DNA from: Ophiosphaerella korrae
Taxonomy: Eukaryota; Ascomycota; Dothideomycetes; Pleosporales; Phaeosphaeriaceae
NCBI GenBank assembly: GCA_028456385.1
Contig: JALNQF010000152.1
Span: forward strand, 41,506-105,505
Length of the DNA stretch: 64,000 nucleotides
Direction: 5' to 3'
The notes under the pieces are model-generated. The model searched no databases. It worked only from the letters and a program-made list of their open reading frames with translations, and had not been told where the DNA came from. The position numbers and the translations under genes are program-made. Of this stretch, positions 53,215-64,000 are shown piece after piece (the first letter of the stretch is position 1; each line of letters opens with the position of its first letter).

Positions 53215-55895
53215 ATGGCACCAGCACTGCTTGCTGAAATTGACTTAAACAAGCAACCTGCACCTGCAGCAGGCCTCGACCAACAAGCCTTGTCTTATAT
53301 TGGCAATGTCTTTTTTCAAGTCAGCCTCCGAACAATCAATCAAGCGTTGGCCCACCTCCAACAGTCCGTGGGTCGCTATGCGAACTACCTCGATGTCACG
53401 GGGCTGACGTCGGCCGACGATATACTCTCCCTGCTTGATGCCGGTGCTGCTAAAGTTTTCGTAACGCGCCACCAGCTAGACGCGCTCAATGCTCTAGGCA
53501 TCGAGCAAGATAGGATAGTCTTGTGTCTGCCGGGAAACACGAGAACAGAAATCATCGATGCGATTGCAGGTACCCAAGTAGATGTCTACACGCATCAGGT
53601 GCACGACATGGCCATTATCAAGGCGTGGCTGAAAGAATATGGAACCGATAGGCCAGATGTTTTTGTCTCTTTTGTAGCGCCCAACTTGGACGATACATTG
53701 AGTCTGGCTAGCCTATCAGCCATACCAATCATACCTGCCCACCTTCTCACCCTCGACACACAAAAGGAACCGGACATGATGAGTGTCGCAAAGCTCATCT
53801 TAGCTAACGCAACCAGTGACCGGCCTGATGGCCTCTTCACAACACTCGTGACTGACGAGCGAGGAATAGCCCTGGGGCTGGTATATAGCAACGAGGAGAG
53901 TGTTGCAGAAAGCCTAAGAACTGGACGGGGCGTTTATCAGAGCCGCAAACGAGGCCTGTGGTACAAGGGTGAAAGCAGTGGGGATATACAGGAATTGGTG
54001 TCTATTGCCTTAGACTGCGACAGCGATTGTCTTCAATTCGTCGTACGCCAAAAAGGCAGAGGCTTCTGCCATCTTGCTACACCCACGTGCTTTGGACAGT
54101 ACCGTGGATTGTCGAAGTTGCAAAAAACACTCCAAAGTCGAAAAGAGTCTGCCCCTCGGGGGTCTTATACTGCGAGACTCTTTAACGATCCGCAGCTCCT
54201 CCGGGCAAAAATATTGGAAGAGGCTACAGAGCTTTGCGATGCCACCACCAAAGAGCATATTGCATTCGAGGCCGCCGACCTTTTCTATTTTGCAATGACA
54301 AAGTGTGTAGCAGCAGGGGTAACATTAGAAGATGTGGAGCATAATCTTGACGCAAAGAGTATCAAAGTGAAGCGTCGACAGGGTGACGCCAAACCTGCGT
54401 TTGGTGCTCAAGCAGCGTCCGCAAACTCCAAAATACGGATTGCTACAAATGACGCGCCTAAAGAGATACTTAAAGAGGCAGCTTCAATACCCAAGAGCGA
54501 GAAAGATCCGCTTAGCCTTGCAAACGATCGAATTGTTATGAAACGATATATTACAGCACAAGTGCCCCCCGGGACTATTGCAGCTGCCCTACAAAGACCA
54601 TCTCAAAAATCGACAGAACAGATTATTGGTATCTGTCAACCCATCATTGAAGCCGTTAAGACGAGCGGCGATGCGGCGCTGCTTGAGTATACACACAAAT
54701 TTGAAAAGGCGACTTCGTTGACGTCTCCAGTACTGCGAGCACCATTCCCCCCTGAGCTCATGCAACTAGCCCCAGGGACCGCAAAAGCTATCGATATTTC
54801 GTTCGAGAATATTTACAAGTTTCATGCAGCACAAAAAGAACAGAAGCCTCTGAAAGTAGAAACAATGCCAGGAGTTGTATGCTCAAGATTCGCACGGCCA
54901 ATCGAAAGAGTTGGCCTCTATGTACCTGGCGGTACTGCAGTCCTTCCATCCACTGCCCTTATGCTTGGTGTACCAGCCATGGTTGCTGGCTGCAAGAAAA
55001 TTGTTCTTGCAACCCCGCCTCGCGCTAATGGAAAGGTAACCCCAGAAGTTGTCTACGCTGCTCATAAAGTTGGCGCTGAGATGATTGTCCTCGCCGGAGG
55101 TGCGCAGGCTATTGCAGCCATGGCTTATGGTACTGAGAGTGTCTCCAAAGTTGATAAGATCTTGGGACCTGGCAATCAGTTCGTCACCGCTGCAAAGATG
55201 CACGTGTCGAATGACACCAATGCTGGTGTGAGCATTGATATGCCTGCAGGGCCCAGCGAAGTACTAGTGATTGCGGATGCGTCGTCTAATCCTGTTTTCG
55301 TTGCATCAGATTTACTCAGCCAAGCCGAACATGGTGTAGACTCTCAGGTAATTCTCATCGCAGTTGGTTTAACGGAGGTTGAATTGGCTGCCATTGAAGA
55401 TGAGCTCCATCAACAAGCAAATACGCTTCCACGTGTTGACATTGTTCGTGGCGCAATCGAGCATTCCTTCACACTGGTTGTGAGCACTATAGAAGAAGCT
55501 ATGAGTTTGAGTAATCAATATGCTCCAGAGCACTTGATTCTCCAAGTCGAGGATGCTGAGAGGGTTGTTGATTTAGTTGAGAATGCTGGCAGTGTATTCA
55601 TCGGACAGTGGACACCAGAGAGTGTTGGTGACTATTCTGCAGGTGTCAATCATTCCCTTCGTATGCCTTGTCCCCCTGTTGTTTTTAGAAGAGAGCTAAT
55701 GAGAATGTAGCTACCTATGGATATGCAAAGCAGTATTCCGGGGTCAATCTCGCTTCATATATCAAACACATTACGAGCTCTCATTTAACAAAAGAGGGTC
55801 TCAAGGCTGTTGGTCCGACAGTCATGGAGCTTGCACGCGTCGAGGAACTTGAGGCACATCGGCGTGCTGTTGGCCTGCGACTTAGTGTGGTCTGA
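53215..55895 (+). CDS. HIS4: trifunctional histidine biosynthesis protein
   Basis: Exons 53215-55660 and 55711-55895, with a 50-nt intron, give 876 residues. The protein catalyses three steps of histidine synthesis. The phosphoribosyl-AMP cyclohydrolase region (about 220-300) contains SGDIQELVSIALDCDSDCL. The phosphoribosyl-ATP pyrophosphatase region (about 315-400) contains KILEEATELCDA and HIAFEAADLFYF. Histidinol dehydrogenase (about 440-876) contains RVGLYVPGGTAVLPS, KILGPGNQF, DMPAGPSEVLVIAD, QAEHGVDSQ and YAPEHL. The intron interrupts AGVNHSLPTYGYAKQYSGVN, and exon 2 ends VEELEAHRRAVGLRL plus three residues. Unspliced reading would stop at 55710 and lose the conserved end. The N-terminal extension of the frame to a GTG at 53131 is not used; 53215 is the first ATG. 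It is a cytosolic housekeeping enzyme, divergent from the epoxide hydrolase. Confidence 0.93.
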
Positions 55896-56646
55896 ATACT
55901 ACAACCTGGGCTTCAGATATATTGAAATATCTCCAAAAGAAGTCGATCAAGATCGTTTGACATGGGCATTGAGTTTTGTACAAATTAACATGTGGTTGTA
56001 CATTTAGAACGTATCAATGCCTAATAGCAATCGGTAGATATAATTGAGGCTTGGCTATTTACTGCATATAGCTTAGTTTGTTCATTTACCTGAGTCGATC
56101 TAGTGGGTATCTCTAGGTTTCGTTTGAGCCACGGACCACGCATGAATTATGCGACCAACCGACACAAATATCCAACTTAACGGCATTATCTGTACCATAT
56201 GATATGAGCACATGATCTTAAAATGATATTAGCATGAAACTCTTCTTCAACTATGGTAATGTTGACTTGTGGAGGTTACTTTGTACCAAACAGTACGATT
56301 TTATATCCTGATTCCGGGGTCGGAAAATTTCAAGCCGCAATAATTTCCAGGGTGGTGTTTTGCGGCACATGAAACAACGCTCTCATGACTTACGACTCAC
56401 TCCCCCTAAAAAACAACTGCGTAATCTGTAAGTTATGCAGCTCTCATATATGATCTTCCATCTCCTCGATGAATCTTGCTACATCCCATCAATCGTTTAC
56501 ACTTTTGTCACATTCCTTCATTCATCCTGGAAGCGTGCTTCCTTATCTTCTTTAATCAGCCACTCCATCCTTTGTATAGAAGCTAGCTTCCATATCTCTT
56601 CCACTTATTCTTAAGCCTTTGAATCACCTTTCAGGTAGACTTCGAC
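55896..56646. other. intergenic, promoter of xylanase
   Basis: Contains the HIS4 3' flank and a CT-rich region (56440-56640) leading to the xylanase start. I saw no perfect GGCTAAA (XlnR-type) element. No gene. Confidence 0.4.
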
Positions 56647-58258
56647 ATGCATTTCAACGGCAACTCCATTTACATTGCTGTGACCTTCCTCTCCTCCTCA
56701 ACAGCTGTTCTTGCTATCGTCCAACCCTACGGCCAGTGTGGTGGACAGAGTTTCACTGGTTAGCCTCCTCTCTCTATTATATGGCTACATAATGCTTAAC
56801 CTGTTCTCCAGGTGACTCGGGATGTACTGATGGATGGACATGCCAAAAGTTCAACGACTATTATTCTCAATGCCTCGGTGGCAACATCAATGTTCCACCT
56901 GGCGGTCCTGCTCCAGGTCCGGTACCAACTCCCCCTGGATCCATCCCTTCGGGTGAACCAATACCCTCGAGTAACGGGACAATTCCTATCGCGGAACCTA
57001 CGCCTGTGCCAGAAACACCCGGGAATGGAACCGCGCCTATTGCCGATCCTATTCCCGCGCTTGAGCCAGTACCATCACCAGGAAACAACACGCCACCTAT
57101 TGAAAACTTACCATCGAAATTCGAAACTGTCATTGTAACTCCTACACCTATCGTTCAGCCCGTATCTGTGAACTCAACATCGGCTGTCGCCGCTCCGTCG
57201 ACTAAACCTACAGCCGCACCTGGTACTGGAGCCAATGGCGTTGGTTGCTCTTTGGATGCACTCTTTAAAGCTCATGGCAAGAAGTACATTGGCGTGGCCA
57301 CAGACAAGAACCTGTTGAGTTCTGGCCAAAACGCGAAGATTATCACCGACAACTTCGGCCAAGTGACGCCTGAGAACAGCATGAAGTGGGATGCGACAGA
57401 GGGTACTCAAGGTACTTTCACGCTCGCTGGAGCGGGCGCTCTGGTGGAATGGGCTACAGTAAATAAAAAGCTAATTCGCGGGCACACCACCGTTTGGCAT
57501 TCTCAACTACCCACATGGGTCAGTTCCATCACGGATAAATCTAAACTTCAAGACGTAATGGTTGCACATATCAAGAAGCTCATGGGCGCCTATGCCGGAA
57601 AGGTCTATGCATGGGGTATGTGATCGTCCTCTAACAATTACTTCTATATACATGCTTACCGGTTCACACAGACGTAATCAACGAAATGTTCGAAGAGAAT
57701 GGCTCTTTCCGATCTTCAGTCTTCTTCAATGTTCTCGGTAAGCGAACTCACAAGAGTGACTGGACCTTCTACAAATACTGATATTGTATCGTAGGTGAGG
57801 ACTTCGTCAAAATTGCATTCACCGCCGCCCGCGCCGCAGACCCAGACGCGAAACTATATATTAATGACTACAATTTAGACTCTCCCAGCTACGCTAAGAC
57901 AAAGGGTTTTGCCGCGGCCGTGAAGAAATGGGTTGGCGCTGGTGTACCTATCGATGGAGTAGGCAGCCAAAGCCATCTTGCAGGTAACTGGCCCATCGCA
58001 GACTTCCCCGCCGCCCTCAAACTTGTCTGTGCCGACGTCAAAGAGTGCGCAATGACGGAGTTGGACATAAAGGGTGCGGCGAGCGCAGATTACCAGACTG
58101 CTGTCAAGGCGTGTCTTGATACGACTAATTGCGTTGGCGTTACCGTTTGGGGTGTCTCAGATGCGAATAGCTGGAGGGCTAGCGAAAAGCCGCTCTTATT
58201 CGACGCTAGTTTTAAGGCGAAGGAGGCATATAATGGGCTTTGTACCGCGTTAGCGTAG
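56647..58258 (+). CDS. secreted GH10 endo-beta-1,4-xylanase with N-terminal CBM1
   Basis: Exons 56647-56758, 56812-57615, 57672-57737 and 57795-58258 (introns 53, 56, 57 nt) give 481 residues. A signal peptide (about 1-23) precedes a fungal cellulose-binding CBM1, [13 protein letters not shown] joined to [10 protein letters not shown], split by intron 1. A long Pro/Gly/Thr-rich linker (about 62-200) follows. The GH10 barrel runs from [19 protein letters not shown] to GLCTALA. Catalytic acid/base Glu is in DVINEMFE (57672 onward) and the nucleophile Glu in [35 protein letters not shown] and [11 protein letters not shown] are typical. It hydrolyses internal xylan bonds outside the cell. All junctions keep frame. 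The last exon is unbroken and the gene looks functional, although transposon DNA begins about 350 bases downstream. Confidence 0.92.
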
Positions 58259-58480
58259 GTGTCGACGGAGTGAAGGGAGTAAAAGAAAGTCTGCGGATAC
58301 TTCTATTCTTGTTGTTTATATATTTTAACTATACTCACGTACTTTCAATTCCATCAAACCTTGCAGATTCCAGCTGCCACTTGTCATCTCCGTTGGAACC
58401 CAAGTTGCCGTATTTACAGCGGTGGTAGGCTGTAGCTACCTAACGTTTAAATTATATTGGAGATTGACCTAATCCTAAAA
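58259..58480. other. 3' flank of xylanase
   Basis: Short spacer before the transposon block; nothing recognised. Confidence 0.4.
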
Positions 58481-59150
58481 AGGTCGGCATCTCTACCGCG
58501 CCGATTTGACTTCTTTCGGGCGTGAAAAGATGTAAGCTGGCCCGGGGGGAGTTAGGCCACCCCACCAAATTCAATTGATCGGCTTCAACGCGTCATATCT
58601 CCACAACATCTATCTCAAAATGGATCCCAAAGAACTTGCCATACAATCAGCTATCAGTGATCTTGAAAATGGAGTTTATACAAGCCAACGCGCTGCCTCT
58701 AAGGCCTAGGGCGTTTCACGTAGCAAGCTACAAGGCAGACTGGCAGGTCGACAACAACCCAGCCTGGCTCATCAACACTAGCAGCGATTGAGCCCAGATC
58801 AAGAGGAGTTCCTGGTAGAGTGGATTATTGATGAAGACTCACGCGCCCAGCCCCCATCTCACGCCCGCATACGAGAGATAGCTACCTGAATCCTCCGTAT
58901 GAACAGTGACCACGAGCCCCTAGGCAAGGATTAGATCTCCAGCTTTACAACACGTCAACCACGCGTCGCATCTATAGTCGGCCGGTCAATTAAGGCTACC
59001 CAGATAGAGGCAGCTAACCTAGAGATGCTCCACGCGTTCTTTAGACTCTTTGAGGAGTTCCTAATCTAATCTAATATACTACTATTAAACGTTTAGAATA
59101 TAGATGAGGTTAGAATAGCCTTAGGCGTATATACTTGTCAGATGAGCGTG
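58480..59150 (+). mobile_element. truncated pogo/Fot1-like DNA transposon, RIP-mutated
   Basis: From 58620 a frame beginning MDPKELAIQSAISDLENGVY shows the Psq/HTH domain of pogo-type transposases. It continues through the CENP-B-like HTH (LSPDQEEFLVEWIIDEDS, ARIREIA) to IDEVRIALGVYTCQ near the first catalytic Asp. Stops fall where family members have Trp or Gln: TAG in the KA-stop-GVS and GKD-stop-IS positions, a further TAG in the Gln run, and TGA before ILRMN. That is the pattern expected from RIP. The catalytic domain is cut off near 59145, where unrelated GC-rich DNA starts. The upstream 58480-58610 has a G/C-run (CCCGGGGGGAGTTAGGCCAC) resembling Fot1-type terminal regions. Confidence 0.65.
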
Positions 59151-59930
59151 CGCGACAATCGCCAAGCCGCCAACCCCGCCGCAGCTGAAAGATCGCAGCC
59201 TCGGCCCTCACGAACAAAGGATCTCACATGCTAGGAGATAGACTACGTCAGCACGACTGATACAACAAAGAAACTAGCGCCTCAACAGAAGGGGTGCTAA
59301 GGATCTGGCCCGCCGCCGTCTCGAGAGACCCTAGCCGAGGCGGCCGCAGCGTAGATACATAGATAGAGCGTAGGGCCAGAGAGTATACAGAAGAGAGAGA
59401 ACAATCAATCCTTTCAATCCATACCCAAGTGCCTTCAAGTCATAGGTGATCAATCTGAAATAAGGCTTTTCTGAAAGCCTCAGTATCCACCTCCAACAAG
59501 GCCCTCACATGGCCGTTACGAAAAAGCTGTTAGACTGCAGCTCTACCCCACTGCACCAAACAAACCCAAAAAGGTAGATGAGTATTCAACAACGTTGAAT
59601 ACCGGAGTAGAACAGTATATATCGTTACAAAGGCCTACTGGCCCTTGGCACTCGGCTCAGTATGCGCCAATCGCAATACTACTACAGCCCTGCAGGCCTT
59701 GTAGGCGCCGAAGCCTAACAACTCTGCCTATTTAATTCTCTAATCGTCTTAAGTAAGCTAACTAGTTAGTCGCCTATTAACTCCTCTATTATTAGCTTAA
59801 CTACCTAATCTAATCTTTTAGACACCTTAAAGATCCTAAAATCTTTACTAGGCTTAACAACGTCTTTAATAGTCTAAATTAGTCTCGCTATAATGTAGCT
59901 ACCTGCGTCGACTATTGGTAGCTGTTGGGG
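59151..59930. other. unclassified segment between transposons
   Basis: The GC-rich part (59151-59740) shows little RIP bias and no recognisable domain. The part from 59741 to 59930 becomes AT-rich and TA-rich, like a decayed repeat. The abrupt composition change at about 59150 and again near 59740 suggests nested insertions or deletions. Nothing more can be assigned. Confidence 0.4.
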
Positions 59931-60457
59931 TGTTAGTGGATTAAGAGTTAATAGTGAGGTTCGTGTGGGTAATCTACAATAACTAATATTAATAGAAGAT
60001 GTCTTGCAACTGTCTTGTATTAGCTGTTACGACAGTAACAAGAGAAATACAGATGGAACCAATCAGCCCTACGACTGAAGGATCGAGTTCTTACGAACAC
60101 GAAGAATACGAACTCGATTGGGAAACTACACATAATTGGGACACCTAGGGTGATCCGTGATCTGTAGACTCTTGGCGTCGATAGATCATAGATCAAGGTG
60201 ATCCGTGATCTGTAGACTCTTAGCGTTGATAGATCACAGATTAAGGTAATCCGCGATCTGTTGTTCTTAGCACTAACAGATTAACAGATTAGGACAAGTA
60301 TATAGTTAGTAGCGACGCGCATTATTAAGATAGTATTAGCAATTCAATTATTGACTACGAGCGACAATACAAGATAGTTGCAAAATATCTTCTATTGTTT
60401 ACAGCCTATTGTAGATTACAACACGAACTTTTACTATTACCTTACAATCTACTAACA
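59931..60457 (+). repeat. 5' LTR of the Ty3/gypsy element
   Basis: The 527-bp segment starts TGTTAGT and ends ACTAACA, a 7-bp inverted terminus with the canonical TG...CA ends. It lies immediately before the gag-containing DNA, contains a 48-bp tandem repeat, and is less RIP-mutated than the internal region. The 3' LTR is outside the window, so the boundary rests on end structure alone. Confidence 0.6.
60149..60292 (+). repeat. 48-bp tandem repeat inside the LTR
   Basis: Two close copies (60149-60196, 60197-60244) starting GGTGATCCGTGATCTGTAGA are followed by a diverged third (60245 to about 60292). The differences are mostly G/A and C/T changes. Confidence 0.85.
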
Positions 60458-61465
60458 CCTATTAAGGCTATTAGGAAGTCGACCCTAGTAAGCCTATAAT
60501 ACCTTACTAATTTAGTTATTGCAAGAAGCAAAGCGTAAGTAGCGTATAGTCTAGCTAATATAATAGTAGAAAGTTTAACAAGTAAAGCCCCTAAGAGTAG
60601 TTATAAGTTAGATAGTACTATATAGGAAACAATTAAAGATTGCATAAATAAATTAATTAATAATAAAGAAGATATAAAGATAGTAATTAAAGTATTAGAA
60701 ACGTAGAATAGAGAACTACAAGATTACTTAAAATAGAATAAAGTACAAATTAAAGCTATTATTAAAGGCTAGAACTAGATAGAGCTAATTACCTAATAAC
60801 TAGAAATAAGTACAATAAAGAAACTACCTAAGATACCTATTTTTAAAAAGTTTAATAGAATAAGAGAGAAATTAAGACCTTTTATAGTGTTAGTACAACT
60901 CTAGATAGATATATAAGTACTATACTTCGATATAAAAGAAAAGAAGGTAATATATATTAGACTACACTTTAAAGAAGACGTAATAAGATAGTATAAGCCC
61001 TACTAGATAGACTACACAACGTATTCTCTAATAACCTAAAAAGATAAAACTAGAGCTATTTTTAGAAGTTATAAATACTTTACTAAACAAATAAGAGTAG
61101 TATTTAGAGATATAGATATTACCTAATAAGCTAAAAAAAAACTTAAAAGGCTTATACAAAACAAAAGTGTCTTAGAATATATATTATAATTTAAATAACT
61201 AAGTTAAAATATAGAATAGAATAAATTAGCCCTTATATTACAATTTAAACAAAGACTAAACGTAAAAATCTAATACAAAATAATATATATAGAGAAACCT
61301 AGGACACTAGAAGCCCTAAAATAATAGGTAATTTAAATTAACAACAACCTTTAAGAATAGAAAAAGAATAAGTATAGCAGCTAAACTAGAAACTAGGATA
61401 CTAGAGACCTTATAATCCTTAACGTAAACAAAGATAGAAAGAGAAAGAAAAACAAAGACTTTACG

Positions 61466-61576
61466 TATTTTAACTATAGCAAGAAAGGCTACTATGTAAA
61501 AGACTACTAATTAAAGAAGAAAAAAGATATAGTATATTATAAATATAAGAAACTAGGACACTATATAAAGGAATAT
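61466..61576 (+). pseudogene. two CCHC zinc-knuckle relics with Cys changed to Tyr
   Basis: In one frame, YFNYSKKGYYVKDY (61466-61507) and YYKYKKLGHYIKEY (61535-61576) both have the exact C-x2-C-x4-H-x4-C spacing. Tyr occupies all Cys positions, and in the first knuckle also the His position. TGY to TAY and CAC to TAC are single transitions expected from RIP. Confidence 0.75.
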
Positions 61577-62776
61577 AAAAGTAAAGACTATAAAAAGGAT
61601 AAGGAAACTTAGTTAAAGATAATAGAGAAAAAGAAAAAAATACTACAAGTATAGGCTAAACTTTAAAAAAAGGTAGCTAAGAGTAAAGAAATATAATACG
61701 TAATACTCTATTAGACCTTTTATTATAAAGATAACTACTATATATATCTTTCTAGTAAATAGAGAGTAAGATAGTTCTTATAAAAGAATAGAGTAGTAGT
61801 AATAAAAGAAAGAATAAAAGTATAGCTAGAAGAAATAGCGTATATAATAGACCTACTAATAGAAGACTTAAAAAGGGAAGAGCCCTAGACCCTATTAATC
61901 TAGGCTAAAGGATTAGTACTAGATAAAGAAACTACTATAGCTTCTTCTAAAAGACTATAAGAAAGTAAAAGATAGGTTAGTATAAGAGGTACTAAATATA
62001 CCTAGCTAGATATACATAGCTATAATAGCTATACAATAATAGATATAAAGGAATAAAACAAAGAATAGAAATTTATTTAAAAATACTTACTAGTTATAAG
62101 TATAGAAGAAGCGTACAAAGACTAGAAAGAACGTAATTTTAAAGAAATAAAGTTTATACTATTTTAAGAATAGATAAAGTAATATATAGTTATAGTAGGA
62201 AGGATACTTATATAAAAGGAATAGTAGTACCTTGTAAGAAAAACGCGATAGATTAACAAAGCCTATACACTATAAGTACTAATAGTATACTACGTCCTAA
62301 CAAATATAAGACCTAGAATAAATAGTTACTAGGAAGGAGATAACAAAATAATAGATCTTAAGTACCTAGTATATTTTAAAGTATTATAGATATTATACCT
62401 AGAGAAGAATTATATAATATATAGAAACTCTAAAGTAAATAATAAAGTATAGCTTATAAGAAGAAGAGGCTATAACTATATAAGAGTAATTCTAGTAGAA
62501 GATATCTAAGGATAAGAAATAATACTAGAAGAAGGTTACGTAGTAATAAGGCCTAGACTAAAACTACCTAAGAAATACGTCTAAAGAAGACTATAGTATA
62601 AATATAAGTATAATAAATATCTAAAATATAAAGAATATAAACTTAAAATAAAGCTATAGCTCTAAGAAAATAGATAATTTACAAAAATACTAAAGTAAGA
62701 AAGGCTAGAAGGTATAAGAGGCCTATATATTACAAAGATAGGTACTTATTAAGAGAAGAAAGTATAATTAATAATT

Positions 62777-62785
62777 AATAGTAGA
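62777..62785 (+). pseudogene. retroelement protease active-site relic
   Basis: The frame reads NSRAIKNFI at the place of the Asp-Ser-Gly active site, so Asp has become Asn and Gly has become Arg. Both are single G-to-A changes. Confidence 0.6.
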
Positions 62786-63329
62786 GCTATAAAAAACTTT
62801 ATATTAAAGAAGTTTGTAGAAAGCTAAGGAATAACCTATACTATAAAGAAGTACCCTTAACAACTAAGTATAATTAAAGGAAAACTATTCTAGGAACTTA
62901 TAAAGTTTAAAACAACACCCTCTATACTAGAACTAAAAGAGATAACAATTAAGAATATAGTTATAGATATAACAACAATTAATAATAATTAAGATATAAT
63001 ACTAGGAATACTATAGTTATAGATAACTAACCTAAGAATTAATTAGAGAATAGGTAGAATTAGCTACCCTAAAAAGGAAATGTTAAAAGCTAACATAGTT
63101 ATATATAAAGGGGAATTCCTAGAAGAATATAAGAAATAAGAAAAATAGCTTATAGAACCTAAAGATTACCTTCTAAAATACTAACTATAGGACTTAGCAA
63201 TAGATCTAAAGGAAGATAAGGACGTAGAATAGAGCCTAGTTTATAGAAAAATAGAAGAAGAATCTAAGATTAAATAAACGTTTATTAAAAACGTAATAAA
63301 GAAAGGATAGATATAAGAATCTAAGTCCT

Positions 63330-64000
63330 TAGTAGTATACAGACTTATATTTATAGATAAAAAAAGAATAAAAGATAAAAGACTTTGTATAAACTTTAGA
63401 AAAACTAACGTAATTATAAGTAAGAACTAATATCCCTTACTATAAATAGATATAATACAAGATAAGCTATAGAAAGTAAAAATCTTTACAAAACTAGATA
63501 TCTAGAACGCCTACTACTAGATTAGAATTAAGAAAGGTAATAAATAGAAAATAGCGTTTAGAATATAATATAAACTATATAAATACCTAGTTATACCCTT
63601 TAGCTTAATAAACGTACTAGTAGCCTTCTAAGAAAGAATAAATATAGTACTAAGAGAGTACTTAGATATATTTACATTTATATACCTAGATAATATCCTT
63701 ATATTTTTAGAAATAGAAGAAGAACACGTATAGTATATATACAAAGTGCTAGAAAAACTAGTAGAAAATAAGATATTTCTTAAAATAAGAAAATACAAAT
63801 TCTATATAAAAGAAATAGACTTCCTTAGATTTATTATTAAACTAGGAAAAATTAAAATTAATCTAGAAAAAATTAGATTAATTAACAAATAGCTAATACC
63901 TAAGAACCTAAAGGAAGTATAATAATTTTATAGCCTAGCTAACTTTTACAAAAAGTTAATAGTAAGATAGTCTAAAGATATAGAACTAATAATAAGGCTT
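63330..64000 (+). pseudogene. Ty3/gypsy reverse-transcriptase relic, partial
   Basis: The frame contains KRLCINFRK-like text (DKRLCINFRKTN), FTKLDI, IRIKKGNK, EYLDIFTFIYLDNILIF and KVLEKLVENKIFLKIRKYKF with internal TAG codons. The catalytic Tyr-x-Asp-Asp box is YLDN at 63683-63694, having lost the second Asp. It is cut by the window end just after LANFYKKLI, before RNase H. Confidence 0.8.

Larger units (their letters stand above)
59931..64000 (+). mobile_element. RIP-decayed Ty3/gypsy LTR retrotransposon, 3' end beyond window
   Basis: Element order is LTR (59931-60457), gag (about 60818-61350, with PKIPIFKKFNRIREKLRPF), two zinc-knuckle relics (61466-61507, 61535-61576), a protease relic (around 62777), and reverse transcriptase (about 63330 to the edge, with FTKLDI-stop-NAYY, ERINIVLREYLDIF and YLDNILIF). 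Coding sense is the plus strand, in several register shifts. Nearly every expected Trp and Gln codon is TAG or TAA, and Cys is replaced by Tyr. Active-site Asp residues have become Asn. The DNA is extremely TA-rich with few CA/TG words. This is a Ty3/gypsy element inactivated by RIP. RNase H, integrase and the 3' LTR would lie to the right. Confidence 0.85.

Noticed and set aside
59931..64000. Idea that TAG codes for Trp or Gln in this region (alternative code)
   Set aside because: Ordinary genes in the same window use TGG, CAG and CAA normally and stop at TAG. The stops appear only in repeat DNA with strong transition bias, so RIP explains them.
1..64000. tRNA, rRNA and CRISPR search by eye
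   Set aside because: TTCGA-type T-loop words (for example near 22150 and 16122) lack a matching A-box and cloverleaf. No spaced repeats of CRISPR type exist and none would be expected in a fungal nucleus.

Overview
The window is a piece of nuclear genome from a filamentous ascomycete, most likely a Dothideomycete of the Pleosporales type. The evidence is short introns of about 45-70 nt with CTAAC-like branch sites, fungus-specific families (trifunctional HIS4, CBM1-GH10 xylanase, EHN-type epoxide hydrolase, Sfp1-like zinc finger, MCT-type MFS carrier, SAT4-like rhodopsin-domain protein), long gene-poor spacers, and transposons showing the G:C to A:T decay typical of repeat-induced point mutation (RIP). 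The genus cannot be fixed from sequence alone. No CRISPR array, operon, rRNA gene or convincing tRNA was seen.

Layout. 1-7 kb is almost empty; its only supported gene is a small Cys-rich protein at 3.7 kb. 7-13 kb holds a glycogen-binding-domain protein, two small minus-strand paralogues sharing an EFWEK motif, and a coiled-coil ADIP/Msd1-like protein with an apparent GC-AG intron. 13.7-15.4 kb is a four-exon secreted BBE-like FAD oxidoreductase. 15.9-16.4 kb is a 506-bp Tc1/mariner-derived MITE with a TA target duplication. 18.7-20.7 kb is an Sfp1-like C2H2 regulator with an expanded Ser-Gly repeat. 22.0-22.6 kb is a foldback unit bounded by a perfect 45-bp inverted repeat. 23-28 kb carries an acetoacetate-decarboxylase-like protein, a doubtful locus and an MFS transporter.

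29-38 kb is an accessory-looking stretch. It has a large ankyrin gene split by one in-frame TAG, a GMC oxidoreductase, and two decayed fragments (rhodopsin-domain and AtuA/DUF1446 C-terminus) abutting head to head. 37.8-45.1 kb has a SPRY-domain protein, a GNAT acetyltransferase, a metallo-beta-lactamase-fold protein, a conserved fungal protein of unknown function and COP9 signalosome subunit 7. 46.2-49.7 kb is a Cu-transporting P1B ATPase. An epoxide hydrolase, HIS4 and a CBM1-GH10 xylanase follow to 58.3 kb.

From 58.5 kb to the right edge the DNA is transposon: a truncated pogo/Fot1-like transposase, then a heavily RIP-decayed Ty3/gypsy element (LTR, gag, two zinc knuckles, protease, reverse transcriptase) that runs off the window.

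The genes do not form one pathway. Housekeeping functions (HIS4, CSN7, Cu-ATPase, Sfp1-like) are interspersed with secreted or metabolic enzymes and gene remnants. No biosynthetic core enzyme was found. I see no clear new defence or metabolic system. The best leads for something undescribed are the EFWEK paralogue pair, the two inverted-repeat units and the 36-38 kb gene-decay junction.
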